DNA from: Viola odorata
Taxonomy: Eukaryota > Streptophyta > Magnoliopsida > Malpighiales > Violaceae
DNA length: 64,000 nt
Direction: 5' to 3'
Assembly (NCBI GenBank): GCA_963691705.1
Contig: OY829537.1
Location: 20,212,078 to 20,276,077 of the forward strand
Position numbers and translations under genes: made by a program
In this document: piece by piece, positions 22,748 to 32,861 of the stretch
How the letters are laid out: the number at the start of each line of letters is the position of its first letter
Numbering within the stretch: position 1 is the first letter of the stretch
The notes under the pieces: generated by a model
Database searches by the model: none
The model's input: the letters and a program-made list of their open reading frames with translations, nothing else
Told to the model about the DNA's origin: nothing

Positions 22748-23030
22748 AAGAGATGTGATAGCATAATGCTATCACACAAACTTTCTGTTGAGATTTTTCT
22801 AAAAAATTAGACATTTTGATGTCAAGTTTTTTCAGTACTCTTTAATGACGTATTTGAGGGGTACCATGAATTGTGGTATCATATATAATTTGAGTTTCCG
22901 CTGTATTAGAGAATACAGTGATGATAATTGAATTTTATATTCAAATGAGATAAAATCCACTAATGATGTAATTTGATGATCCACTAGTGGTGTTAATAAT
23001 TTTTTGGATGAAATTTTACAGCATGTAAGA

Positions 23031-23253
23031 ATTCTATTGGGTGTAACACCTATGTATCGATACATTGTGATTGTCAAGCTAAAGCTTGCATATGTGGTTA
23101 AGCTATTGTTAAATGATGAGATTATTTTCGTTGACTATGAGATATCATAAGTGTATTTGGTTGATCCTCTAACTAAACATCGAGGGGAATGAGACTTAAA
23201 GCTATATTAAGAAATTAACAGTGATGGGAATCCAACCTTTGTGATTGGAGATC
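23031..23253 (+). pseudogene. Copia RNase H C-terminal remnant
   Basis: Translated pieces in shifting frames resemble the end of Copia RNase H and what follows it: SIHCDCQAKA-like, then LLNDEIIFVDY, VDPLTKHRG and DGNPTFVIGD. In intact Copia elements these correspond to the IHCDCQA, ISIDYVRSKDN, ADPLTKGL and GNPTYVIGDP segments. Several stops and at least one deletion are present. It is cut at 23253 by the 5' LTR of Athila element A, so it is older than that insertion. Confidence 0.55.
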
Positions 23254-24944
23254 TGATAGCGTGTATTTATGCATGATTTTCCCCATATTATTTCATTGAT
23301 TTAAGGCATGATTCTGCTAATATACCTTTGTTTTCATCACTATTGCAGATCTAGGCTTAGAAAGGGAGTTTATGCGAAAATACGCATTTTAGGAGCATTT
23401 TTGTGCGAATCCGAGCTTCAAGACCAAAGTCGAGGTCCTGACACCAAGATAGCAGCCTTCAAGGTCCCGACAAGGATTCTTGATCGAGACCCCGAAGGGT
23501 AAAGAACGGCATTCCCATGTGTCCTCTCGCCGAAGCTTCCACGTGTCCCCTCCGATACTTTTCAGAGAGTTCTGCACAAGTCCCAGAGTGTATCTCCACC
23601 TCTCCATGTCAGACCTCGAGTCAGCTAAAGCCTGCTCCCGATCAGCCAAAGCTGGGCAAATCAGACTTCTGCCACCAACTTTGTGCTTTTCTGTTTTGTG
23701 CTTTAGGAGCACGTTTGCTTTGTGCTAGGCATTCCTTAAATGAATTTTGTCTCCTAGTTGGGCTGGAAGATATTTTGTGCTTGTAATTTCTAGGTTAAAT
23801 AGGACTTCTAGGATAGAAAGAAGGAGGCTTGGTGTATTAGAATTAATCTACATACTTTATACTTCTCTCTAGTTTTATCTCTCTAGTTCTTGTTAGCATC
23901 CTTCTCCTTAGCCGCCGGGCTTGAAGCATTTTTGTAGCAAATCGGAGCATTGCTCCGGCCTTTAGTAATCAAGTTTTCTTCCCTTAGACCTATCTCTTTA
24001 CTTATTATGTTCTTTATATTTATGATTTATTTCTCTTCAAGCATGAGTAGCTAAATCCTTAGTTCTTAGCAAAGGTAATTCAAGGGTTGCAAGGGTAGAT
24101 TTGAGGCCTAAACGTGCTTAATATACTCTTGCTGCCATATTCAATTGCTTATCATTTTAATTATATTTTCACTTGGGATAATTAGAGGCTTGATCAACTG
24201 ATAATTTTCTTGTGTGATTGCTGTCGTCCATGTGATGGGAACGTGTAGGGAAGTTGCATGGTACAAGTAGGCACCTAGTCTAGGGGCCATCGTGTCGAAA
24301 TGGTCTCGCCTAGCTAGGGTGAGTAGTTGATTAGAGCGGGGTCACGAGCCTGACAAACTGAGGGACCTTCAGCTCTAGATGTGTCTTTTCTTATCTTCAT
24401 GGGTAGCCTGAGTATTGTCCACCAGCATTCGTGCCGGGGGGGGGGGGGGTTCTAGTTTCTCTTAAGAGGAAAGTAGGGGATATCCGAGGAATCTGGTCCC
24501 TATGTCATATCTATGTCACATGAATAGAATATCCTTGCGCTGATGACGATCGAGCCCCTGAATGCAACCTAAGAATATCCTTTGCTAAGATCTCTCTCTC
24601 TATTTGACTTATTGTGTTTACTTGTCTCTCTGCCTTATTGTTCTAACCTTGATCATTGATTTGCCATCTTTTACCTTTCGGGACCCCGATTCAAGTTTCA
24701 CTATCGAGGCCCCGATCATTGCTTTCATAGTTAGAATTATTAGCTCCAAATCTCTTGGCTAACTTGCTTAGTCAACTAAAACCCCCATTTTGTTTGTTAC
24801 ATTTTTGTGCTTTTGTTCTGTGTTTTAATTTAAGACCTTGAGTCAGTCTCTCCCAATCCCTGTGTTCGACCCTGACTACCACTGTACACATATCAATTGT
24901 GCACATATATTCAGGCATTATAAATTGTATTTGAGTGACGATCA
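23254..24944 (+). repeat. 5' LTR of Athila element A
   Basis: Starts TGATAGCGTGTATTTATGC and ends TTGAGTGACGATCA, directly before the primer-binding site. It shares TGTTCGACCCTGACT and the terminal GTATTTGAGTGACGATCA with the element B LTRs read in their sense direction. A run of 14 G lies at 24436-24449. Confidence 0.8.
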
Positions 24945-24947
24945 AAT

Positions 24948-24965
24948 TGGTACCGTTGCCGGGGA
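24948..24965 (+). other. Primer-binding site of Athila element A, mutated
   Basis: Reads TGGTACCGTTGCCGGGGA. The functional form, seen in element B, is TGGCGCCGTTGCCGGGGA, complementary to a plant tRNA-Asp 3' end as usual in Athila. Two changes near the 5' end of the site would weaken priming. Confidence 0.72.
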
Positions 24966-24998
24966 TTGTTTCAAGATTGATTTTTTTCTCTTGTTTGT

Positions 24999-25796
24999 AT
25001 GACTAGGAGATCTGCACCAGATCTACTACCCCTTGATCACTAGCTCACTAGGACAGAGAGAGGACTTCGAAGACTAGCACAAGGATCTCCTATCCATTGT
25101 CCTGCCCTCGACAAAAACCTTTTCACCTTGGACGATCTCGATAATCAAAACCTCGACAACATACCACCTGTCCACGCAGACGGACCTGAAATGGAAGATC
25201 TAAGCCCTGAAGGGAACGATGTTCCCCCAGTAATCCAGACTATCGATGAATTCAATGCTGCCCCCGAGGCCTCGACCAGTTGTATCGTCTGGCCAGCAGT
25301 CCCGAATGACTGGGCGCTCAAATCTTCCGTCATGCACCATCTACCCCTCTATCAAGGGCTGGCCAAGGAGAACCCCCACCGCCATCTCCAACAATTGCAC
25401 TCCATTTGCGACGCCATGAAGCCACATAATGTTAGTATTGAGCATGCCAAACTCTGCGCCTTCATGTGGTCCCTTAAGGATGATGCCCTCGATTGGTTTT
25501 ATGACTTGCGTCCTCAATCTATCAATTCGTGGGCTGAAATGTCCAAGGCCTTCACAGATAAATATTACCCGGTGTCTATCGCCATGGTAACTCGCAAGCA
25601 ACTAGTGTCTATCCTCCAAAAGGACACGGAAGACCTCGAGCAGTACTTCGAACGCTTTAAGAAAATGCAGGCCTTGTGCCCTTCACATAACCTCTCTGAG
25701 CATGCCCTCATCCAGTATTTCTGTGAAGGACTCAAGGCCCATGACAAGGCCTTGCTCAACGCCGCTGCAGGCGGTTCCATCACTAGACTCACTCCC
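24999..25796 (+). pseudogene. Athila A gag, N-terminal part
   Basis: The likely start is the ATG at 24999 (MTRRSAPDLLPLD), with an in-frame TAG as codon 15. The frame then stays open through DDLDNQNLDN and the retrotransposon gag domain (WALKSSVMHHLPLYQGLAKE, LKDDALDWFYDL, YFERFKKMQALCP, LIQYFCEGLKAHDKALLNAA) up to ITRLTP. There a solo LTR interrupts it. The frame resumes exactly at 27552 after the duplicated CTCCC. Gag forms the particle that packages the element RNA. This copy cannot make it because of the stop, the insertion and later lesions. Confidence 0.8.
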
Positions 25797-27546
25797 TGAT
25801 ATGATGCCTTTTTATGCATGTTTTTCCCTCTCTTTTAGGTCTAATTTCACACTTGATACTACTAATTTGGCTTGTTTTCCAACCACTTTGTAGATTTGGA
25901 CTAAAGGTAGAAACTTGCTGATAAGCGTGCCATTTGGATGCATTTTTGCTGATCTTTCATCGTCGAGCCCTAGACGCAGTTTTGTCATCGAGACCTAGAC
26001 GCCTCTATACCGTCTAGACCTGGATGAGCTACTGAAGATATCTTACGTCCAGGCCTAGACGCACGCACGTGCATGTTTCTTCTCGGATGACGCTTGACCA
26101 AAGATGCCAAAGAGATTCCAGAATATTCCCTAGCTAAGTCGTCTTGCCCTAGAAGATATCTTACGTCTTGCCCTAGATGACGCTCCTCGTCTAGGCTGAC
26201 GCTTGACAAAAGATGCCAGAAAGATTCTAGCGGGATTCTATGCAATATTCCCTCTGCCAGCTGTCAAGGACGCCCCTTCCTTCCTTCCTCCCCAACCAGC
26301 TGTCCTATTTTGTCCCCTTGTGGGATTGTCTTGTATATAAACCTTAGTTTTTAGGGCTTTAGGGGAGCTTTTCCTTTTTTTTAGGGTTTTGAATCATTGT
26401 AGCCATTTTTCTCTCTCTCTCTCTAACTTTGGGATCTGTTCCCTTCTTGTTTTTTCAGATTTTGGCCGGAGCTTTGAAGCTCCGGCCGGTTTTAATTAAG
26501 TGCTCTAGATTTTCGTTTTCATCTGCACCTCTTCTTTGTTTATGTTGATTTCTCCATCTATTTTGTGTTTGATTCTTAGCATGATTGGCTAAGTTTCTAG
26601 TCTTGGCAGGGGTGTTTTAAGGATTGCAAGAGGATAGTTGGGAGGTCAAAGTGCTCTTAAAATGTTTTCATTATTGTATCCGCTTTCTTGCCATTTTATT
26701 GTCATTTCGTGTGAGATTTGTTGGTAGTTTGATCATCTATTTGCATGTTTCTCATGAATATTGTCATTTCCATGGTAATAACTAACGTGAGGCCATGGAA
26801 TAGAGTAGGCACCTAGCACAGAGTCACCATGTCGTTTGGTCCAATCTGGCTAGGGCAAGAAACCGGTTAGGGCAGACTTCTTAGTGTCTAGCCCTAGACG
26901 TGTCTTCTCTCCACTTCACGGGCCTGACCCATAAGCGCACCTTGGGTGCAGTGTCACGGCCACTCCCATAAGCGTACCTTGGGAGTGACTTCTCTTAAGA
27001 AGAGAAGTAGGGGATCCACGTGAAAACAGGATTCCTATAGCGCGTCTATGGCGTGAAAACAGTCTATCCTTGCACCAATGACCGACTAGACCTCGACGCA
27101 ATCCACCGTCTACCCCTGCTAAGATTTCCCCTTTACTTGATTTATTGTCTCTACTTGTTTCATTATTTCCTTCTTATTTGATATTCTATCTCTTCTTGTT
27201 TTAATTTCTTCTTTGCTATATTTGTCTGTCTGCACCGTTTGTTTATTTATCTGCACCGCTTTTATTATTATTCTTCTGTTTTCTTATCATTTCTATTTTA
27301 TTTACGTTTTCTGCACCGATATCAACTGTCATCATTGGTTAGGCTCATCTAACCAACCAACCCCCCCCCGATTTACTTTTTTGTCTAGTGCATTTTCATC
27401 CTGATCATACATCTAGGGCAAGATTAAATCTAGTGTTTCATTTCCCTGTGGTTCGACCCTGACTTGCCGCTATATACATTAATTTGTGCATCTAGCCTAT
27501 CAGGAACTATTTTATTACTTTTGACGCGCGTTTCGACGGCGCGTCA
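25797..27546 (+). mobile_element. Athila-type solo LTR inside gag of element A
   Basis: A 1,750-bp TG...CA unit flanked by the perfect 5-bp duplication CTCCC (25792-25796 and 27547-27551). Near its 3' end it contains TGTGGTTCGACCCTGACTTGC, shared with the Athila LTRs here, so it is in plus orientation. Repeats of GACCTAGACGC/CTAGACG type fill its first third. No internal sequence remains, so LTR-LTR recombination is likely. Deleting it rejoins the gag frame in phase. Confidence 0.87.
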
Positions 27547-27551
27547 CTCCC

Positions 27552-28609
27552 GCTATCACCAAAGACACCATCGAGCTTATGTCCAAAAACAACGCCCCTC
27601 TCAACAATTCCACCAGCAATCAAGACGCCCGCTCAGCAGCCATGGAAAACCATCTAGCGGCCATCACTAGTATACTTCAAAATATGGTATCGGGACACCC
27701 AGTCCAAGTCAAGGCCTGTCAATTCTGTCAACTATCAGATCACCCCACGAACTCCTGTCCATTCATCCCCGAAGAGATGCCTTTCAATGCTGTGGGAGGA
27801 TTCAATGCCCCATATGGCCAGAACAACAACCAAGGATGGAAACAAACTAATTACGGATGGAACAACTCTTAACAGTCGGGACCTAGCGAACAGTATCAAC
27901 AAAATCCATACGGGAACCACCCCCCTTCAACATGCAAAATTTCAAGCCCCGACCTAATTTTCAGAACAATTATCAGTATCAGAGACAACCACCACAAGAT
28001 CAGACCTTCGTCGTGCCCCCGAATGAGGAGGCATCCTCTGATAAGAAAAAGATTACAGACCTTGAAAAGTAAATACGCACTCTCATGGCTGAAATGAAAG
28101 AAGTAAAAAATGGAGGGAGATTCCCGGGGCAGACAGAAGCCAACCCAAAGCATGAGGCATGTGCTATGAACCTCCGTAGCGGTCTCGAGCTACCCTCCCG
28201 CTTCCATCCGGATCCCAATTCGGAAAAGGACAATCGAGCCCCCGAACCTGATATTGTCAATCCATGCCTCGACTGTGACAACATCACACAACCACCACTA
28301 GAACAACTGGCTGAGCCTACTGACCCCACGTTAAAGCCAAAGAAGTCCCGATTCAATGATGCAGCGCTCGACCATTTCTTCTCCACCAAGCAAACTCGAT
28401 GTAAAAAAAAGCAACCCGTTGAGGAAGAGTTCACTCAAGAGTATATCAACAAGGTACTCGAGCCCCCGTTCCGTCAACGGTTGGTCAAAAAGAAGAAAGA
28501 AGAAGAGGATCGGGACATCTTCGACATGTTTAGTAAGGTCATTATCAACATCCCTCTGCTCAAGGCTATCAAGAGTATGCCTCGATATGCCAAGTTCTTG
28601 AAACAACTC
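27552..28609 (+). pseudogene. Athila A gag, C-terminal part with zinc knuckle
   Basis: Continues the gag frame after the solo LTR: ITKDTIELMSKN, then the zinc knuckle CQFCQLSDHPTNSCP (CX2CX4HX4C form), then an Asn/Gln/Pro-rich stretch. Lesions: a TAA after GWNNS (27871-27873), a frameshift at a C-run near 27921, and a further TAA near 28069. The later frame resumes with MNLRSGLEL, EEFTQEYINKVLEPPF and IFDMFSKVIINIPLLKAI, the segment that links gag to protease in Athila. It ends at KQL, where element B is inserted. Confidence 0.82.
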
Positions 28610-28858
28610 TGATCGTCACTCAAATATACTTAAATTTATCCTGATGCCTAAATGCACAAAGTAATGCGTATAAAGCAAGTCAGGGTCGAACCACAGAGAT
28701 TGAAGGACTAATTTGCTAGTGAACTAGTATGACAAGGCAATATGCGACAAATCTAACCAAAGTAACAATAACAGGGGGGGGGGGGGGGGTTATGTTGATT
28801 AATAAATTAATCAACGCAGAGTAGGGGAGCTAACAAACCGGAATTGGAAAGTACTTAT
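28610..28858 (-). repeat. Truncated terminal LTR of element B
   Basis: Matches the first ~250 bp (plus-strand view) of the LTRs at 29525 and 41061, starting TGATCGTCACTCAAATATAC and ending at GAAAGTACTTAT. There the sequence jumps to gag. A run of 16 G lies at 28774-28789. Confidence 0.83.
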
Positions 28859-28877
28859 ACCAAAGTAACTTAAACAA

Positions 28878-29230
28878 ATTTTTGACATGTCCGCCCAAGA
28901 ACGAATAGATCTTGCGGGAAGGTCATAATACCAATCTAGGGCGTCATCTTTGAGAGACCACTGGAATACGCGAAGCTTGGCTTGCTCAATACTAACGTTG
29001 GCAGGTTTCATGGCCTCGCAAATAGAATGGAGCTGTCGGAGATGGCGAAGGGTATTTTCCTTGGCTACCCCTCGAAAAGTAGGCAGATGATGAAGCACGG
29101 GCCAGTCAATGCAGCTACTGGCCATATCGGGGGTTGCATGGAAATTGTCGATGGTTTGCTGGTCTGGGGGTGGTGGATCTTCGTGGTTTTCACGGTTGTT
29201 ATGGTTGTCATTGTTGGCTAGGTCATCCAT
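28878..29230 (-). pseudogene. Athila gag N-terminal fragment in element B
   Basis: Reads MDDLANNDNHNN from 29230 and the gag core HLPTFRGVAKEN and LKDDALDWYYDLPARSIR up to ADMSKI, then passes into LTR sequence. Compared with the full gag at 40766 it lacks an internal segment after CIDWP (corresponding to NVPNDWTLKSA). Only about 120 residues remain, so it is a relic of a second tandem element. Confidence 0.82.
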
Positions 29231-29524
29231 TACTGGAAAATTAAAGCGATATGGTATGGGGTTTTCGGGGTCACGATGGAGAAAGGTCAGGTCTAAGAAA
29301 AGCTGATGTTCCTAGTCAGCCAGATTAGAAGGGGAACCGTCGAGGGCAGGATGAGGGATCACTCTACGATGAGCAGAAGTCCTTTGAGCTTGCTTACGAA
29401 GTCCTCTTTCCGTTCTGGTCAACTCAAGGTCTAGAGGAAGTAGATCGGGAGCAGATCTTCTAGTCATACAAGAAAAACAAAACAAAATAAGTACCGCTCA
29501 ATCCCCGGCAACGGCACAAAAATT
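29231..29524 (-). other. Athila leader and second primer-binding site in element B
   Basis: Same leader as 40767-41060. The primer site beside the LTR reads (minus strand) TGTGCCGTTGCCGGGGATTG, altered from TGGCGCCGTTGCCGGGGATTG. Confidence 0.7.
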
Positions 29525-31167
29525 TAATCGTCACTCAAATATACTTAAATTTATCCTGATGCCTAAATGCACAAAGTAATGCGTATAAAGAAAGTCAGGG
29601 TCGAACCACAGAGATTGAAGGACTAATTTGCTAGTGAACTAGTATGACAAGGCAATATGCGACAAATCTAACCAAAGTAACAATAACAGTGGGGGGGGGG
29701 GGGTTTATGTTGATTAATAAATTAATCAACGCAGAGTAGGGGAGCTAACAAAACAGAATTGGAAAGTACTTATCTAGGGCACGAAAGTAAATCGTAATCC
29801 AGGGTAAGAAATGTAAAGTGTTATCCAGAGCAAGAGATGTAAACAGATCGAATGCGGAAAAAAGTAATGAAAAGGATATTAATCAAATGAGACGAGATCT
29901 TAGCTAAAGGTGCTCCCTTGGGTTGTTTTCTAGGTCGACCAGTCATTGGTGCAGAAGTTTTCTAGACTCATGTGCAGATCTGCTATAGGGACCGCGTTTC
30001 CACACCGCATCCCCTGCTTACCTTCGTAGATAAAAGTCACCCCCCGTTTCCACATATGAGGTGACCTTGACGTTCAGCCATCCTCCCAGCTACCTTCCTT
30101 GTCATCAAAAGGTAGCCTTGACCGTCCGGCCTGTCACGGCTCGAAGTAGGGAGGCTAAATTCAGAACGCCCATAAAGGAGAGGTAAGACAGATCTAGGGC
30201 GCGATAGCTCAGCTTGTCAGACTCGTATCGCATACCCTAGATAACTGTTTACCCCTAGGTGAGGCCTCTCGCGCTGCCTCCCCTAGGTGTCTGCTCCAAC
30301 TCCAGGGCTTCACGTCAGTTATAACCCTGGAATATGACATTACTCATGCAGAAATACTAAAAGATGATCAAGCTCTTAACATTTCTGGACAAGCATGTAA
30401 TTAAATCGGTAAACAGTCATGTGTCATAAAAGAATATATTAAGCATGCATTAGACCTCTTAGCCAAACCCTACAACCCGTGGAACACCCTTCACCAAGAA
30501 AGGGGTATTTAGCTACTCATACTAAAGTATAAACAGTAGGTATATATAATCATACAATGATAAAACAAGAAAAGTAAAGAGGGAGTAGAGTAAACCGATA
30601 GATTAATTAATAATCAAAGAGGAAAGTTGTTGACAATGGCTGCTCTTGGAAGAGGAGATGATTCCCAGAAAATAAGCACTGAAATTAATGTAAGAAATTA
30701 TCCCTTGGAACAGCCGTCCTTACAAAACCCTAAAACTATGCTTATATAGCCCAAGCCTAGCTAGGAGACAAAAAACAGCTAAGGGGAGAGGAAGGATCAA
30801 TGAGGGCGTGACAGCACACGTCCTTGCAAAAGGAATATTCTGGGATTCCTGGCACGTATGGTATCTTCTGGAAGCGCCTGGGATTCCGTGCGGATTTCAG
30901 AAGATGCTCTTTGGAAGAAGGCTCAGAACTGTTGAGGCCTTGGGACAGCGCACTGGTCTGGTTCGCGTCGAGGTCTTGACATCGCTCGATCTTCTAGGCC
31001 TTGAAACTGGAAATCCACAGAAATGCTCTCAAATCGCTCCTTTTCGGCCTTTTCCCTCCTTTGATGTTAATCTGCAGATAAAACTGAAATGAAGGTCAAA
31101 TAGTAACATCGAGCCCCCGAAAGGGCTAGAAAGGAGGGTGAAACCGAGACTATTAAACATGCTATCA
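29525..31167 (-). repeat. Middle LTR of element B (3' LTR of the coding unit)
   Basis: Almost identical by eye to 41061-42706, but its outer end begins TAATCGTCAC instead of TGATCGTCAC. It ends GCTATCA at 31167. A run of 13 G lies at 29691-29703. Confidence 0.85.
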
Positions 31168-32861
31168 AACATTCCCACACTGCCCCTATGCTCGCCCTCG
31201 AGCGTAAACAAAATTGGAAAACCACCTCATTCGTAAACATACGCAATCAACTCCCAATACACAGAATCGGCACGTCATCCAAAAAGCTACACCCAAGCAA
31301 AACAAATCCAGACCTAGAAAAGCACCTGCATCCGGCTGATAAGATAACGACCCTACCAACCAGACTTTCCCATATCTAGCCTAATCACCAACAGTCCTCG
31401 CATAGGCATGTATTTGCACTCATTCTCAGAATAAAACAAGTGTTTAGGCTATCACTCATGAATGCAAATAACACAACACATGCATAGTTTGCACGGCAAT
31501 CCGAGTACTGTAGAACACATGCATGGGCAATCAACAATCGAAAAAATAACGCATCAGCAAAAAGAAAGAAATGGGGGTAGAAAGAGCTAGAGATGTGGGG
31601 GAGAGGAGTAGGAGATGAACAGAGAAGAACTAGGGAGAGAAAAGAAGAAAAGGAGAGAAAGGACCAGATGGAACCTGGTTGGATCCCTTGGCTTAGGAAA
31701 AAGGCAAAGTGGCGAGACAGCTTCCATTGAGGGCACGAGATGTTTCGAGGGCTAGACAGAGGTCTTCTTTTCGGGGGCAGGAAACTCTTCTGCATAGGCT
31801 TCGGATGCGGATGCTTTTACTTGTAAGGCTCGGTGCCCCTTCTTCTTCTTTTATTTTGAAATTTAATTTAATTTAATTTATTTTTTTTTTAGAAGGGAAG
31901 AAGAGGGTACGATGATGCTAGGGCGCGAGATGTTTCGATTTCCTTTAGCTCGACGCTTGCCCTGGATCTATCCAGCATCGATGGTGACTTCTTTTTCGCT
32001 TCCCCACACTTGAATGTTTCTGGGGCTCGAATAGTCTGAATGATCTAGGGCTCGAAAATCTTTCGAGCTGTAGCTTTATCTCGCCCTAGATTTCTGCTTT
32101 CTGCTCTAAAGTCTTTTGCTTCTGTTTCCTTCCCCACACTTGAGCTTGCCTGCACACTTTAGGTGTCTAGCCCTCGACGTTACCCTCAACAGTCGCTGCC
32201 TCACCTGCCAAGGAAAAAGATCAAGAAAAGCCTAATGGTCAGGAAAGAATATGAAAGAAAGAGGAATGTCGGGGGCTCGAAAAGAAAGAGAATGAATGGG
32301 GAGAAAAGAAAGGAAAAGACAATGATGCGAAGCTTTCCGACATATTTAAGCTTTCCCATGTCCTAATAGTGACTATACCCGGGGATATTATGCAAACCTA
32401 GACCGTGTCTAGCTAAGCATTTTCACTCAAAAATAACGGGCATGAAGTTCAAATATGCTCATGGGATCAATTGTGACTACTGGTGTTGTGGCCTAGACAT
32501 GGGTATAAGGTCTAGCAGGCCTAAAGATGCATGCTCAGGCGTAGTTTGTAATGGATGCCATGCTTTTTCTATGCATCAAAAAGTTGAAAGACGCATGCCA
32601 AAAATGAGGGTTTGAAAATTTTCCTAGCATGGCTAAAAATAAATCCGAAGATCATGCAATTATGCAACAAACGTAAAAATAAACATGCAAACACACAGGC
32701 AATAAATAACTCCCTCCCCACACTTAGGCAGCGCATTGTCCTCAATGCGGGGAGAGTATAAAAAGGAGTTCAAAAAAATAGAAGTACAGTACAAAGCCAA
32801 AACAGTAAATTGTTCAGCGCCCCTTTCGGGGGTTGGAGAGATAAAATTGTTTGGGGGTGGG
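31168..32861 (-). other. Athila B 3' noncoding region with polypurine side of the LTR
   Basis: About 1.7 kb between the post-pol ORF and the LTR. Long noncoding 3' regions are usual in Athila. Next to the LTR the minus strand reads GGGGCAGTGTGGGAATGTT, a candidate polypurine tract. Around 32700-32760 another purine-rich stretch occurs (minus strand GTGTGGGGAGGGAG). CTCGA-rich motifs are scattered through it. No gene seen. Confidence 0.5.

Noticed and set aside
23389..23786. Overlapping frames on both strands in the LTR of element A
   Set aside because: They lie within the LTR, have no domain and are not shared by other LTR copies.
25797..27546. Considered as a complete new element with its own genes
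   Set aside because: TG...CA ends with a perfect CTCCC duplication and no internal domain fit a solo LTR; the interrupted gag frame rejoins exactly.
30808..31092. Plus-strand frame repeated at 42227-42631
   Set aside because: Present twice only because it lies in the LTR copies of element B; opposite to the element's sense strand and without a domain.
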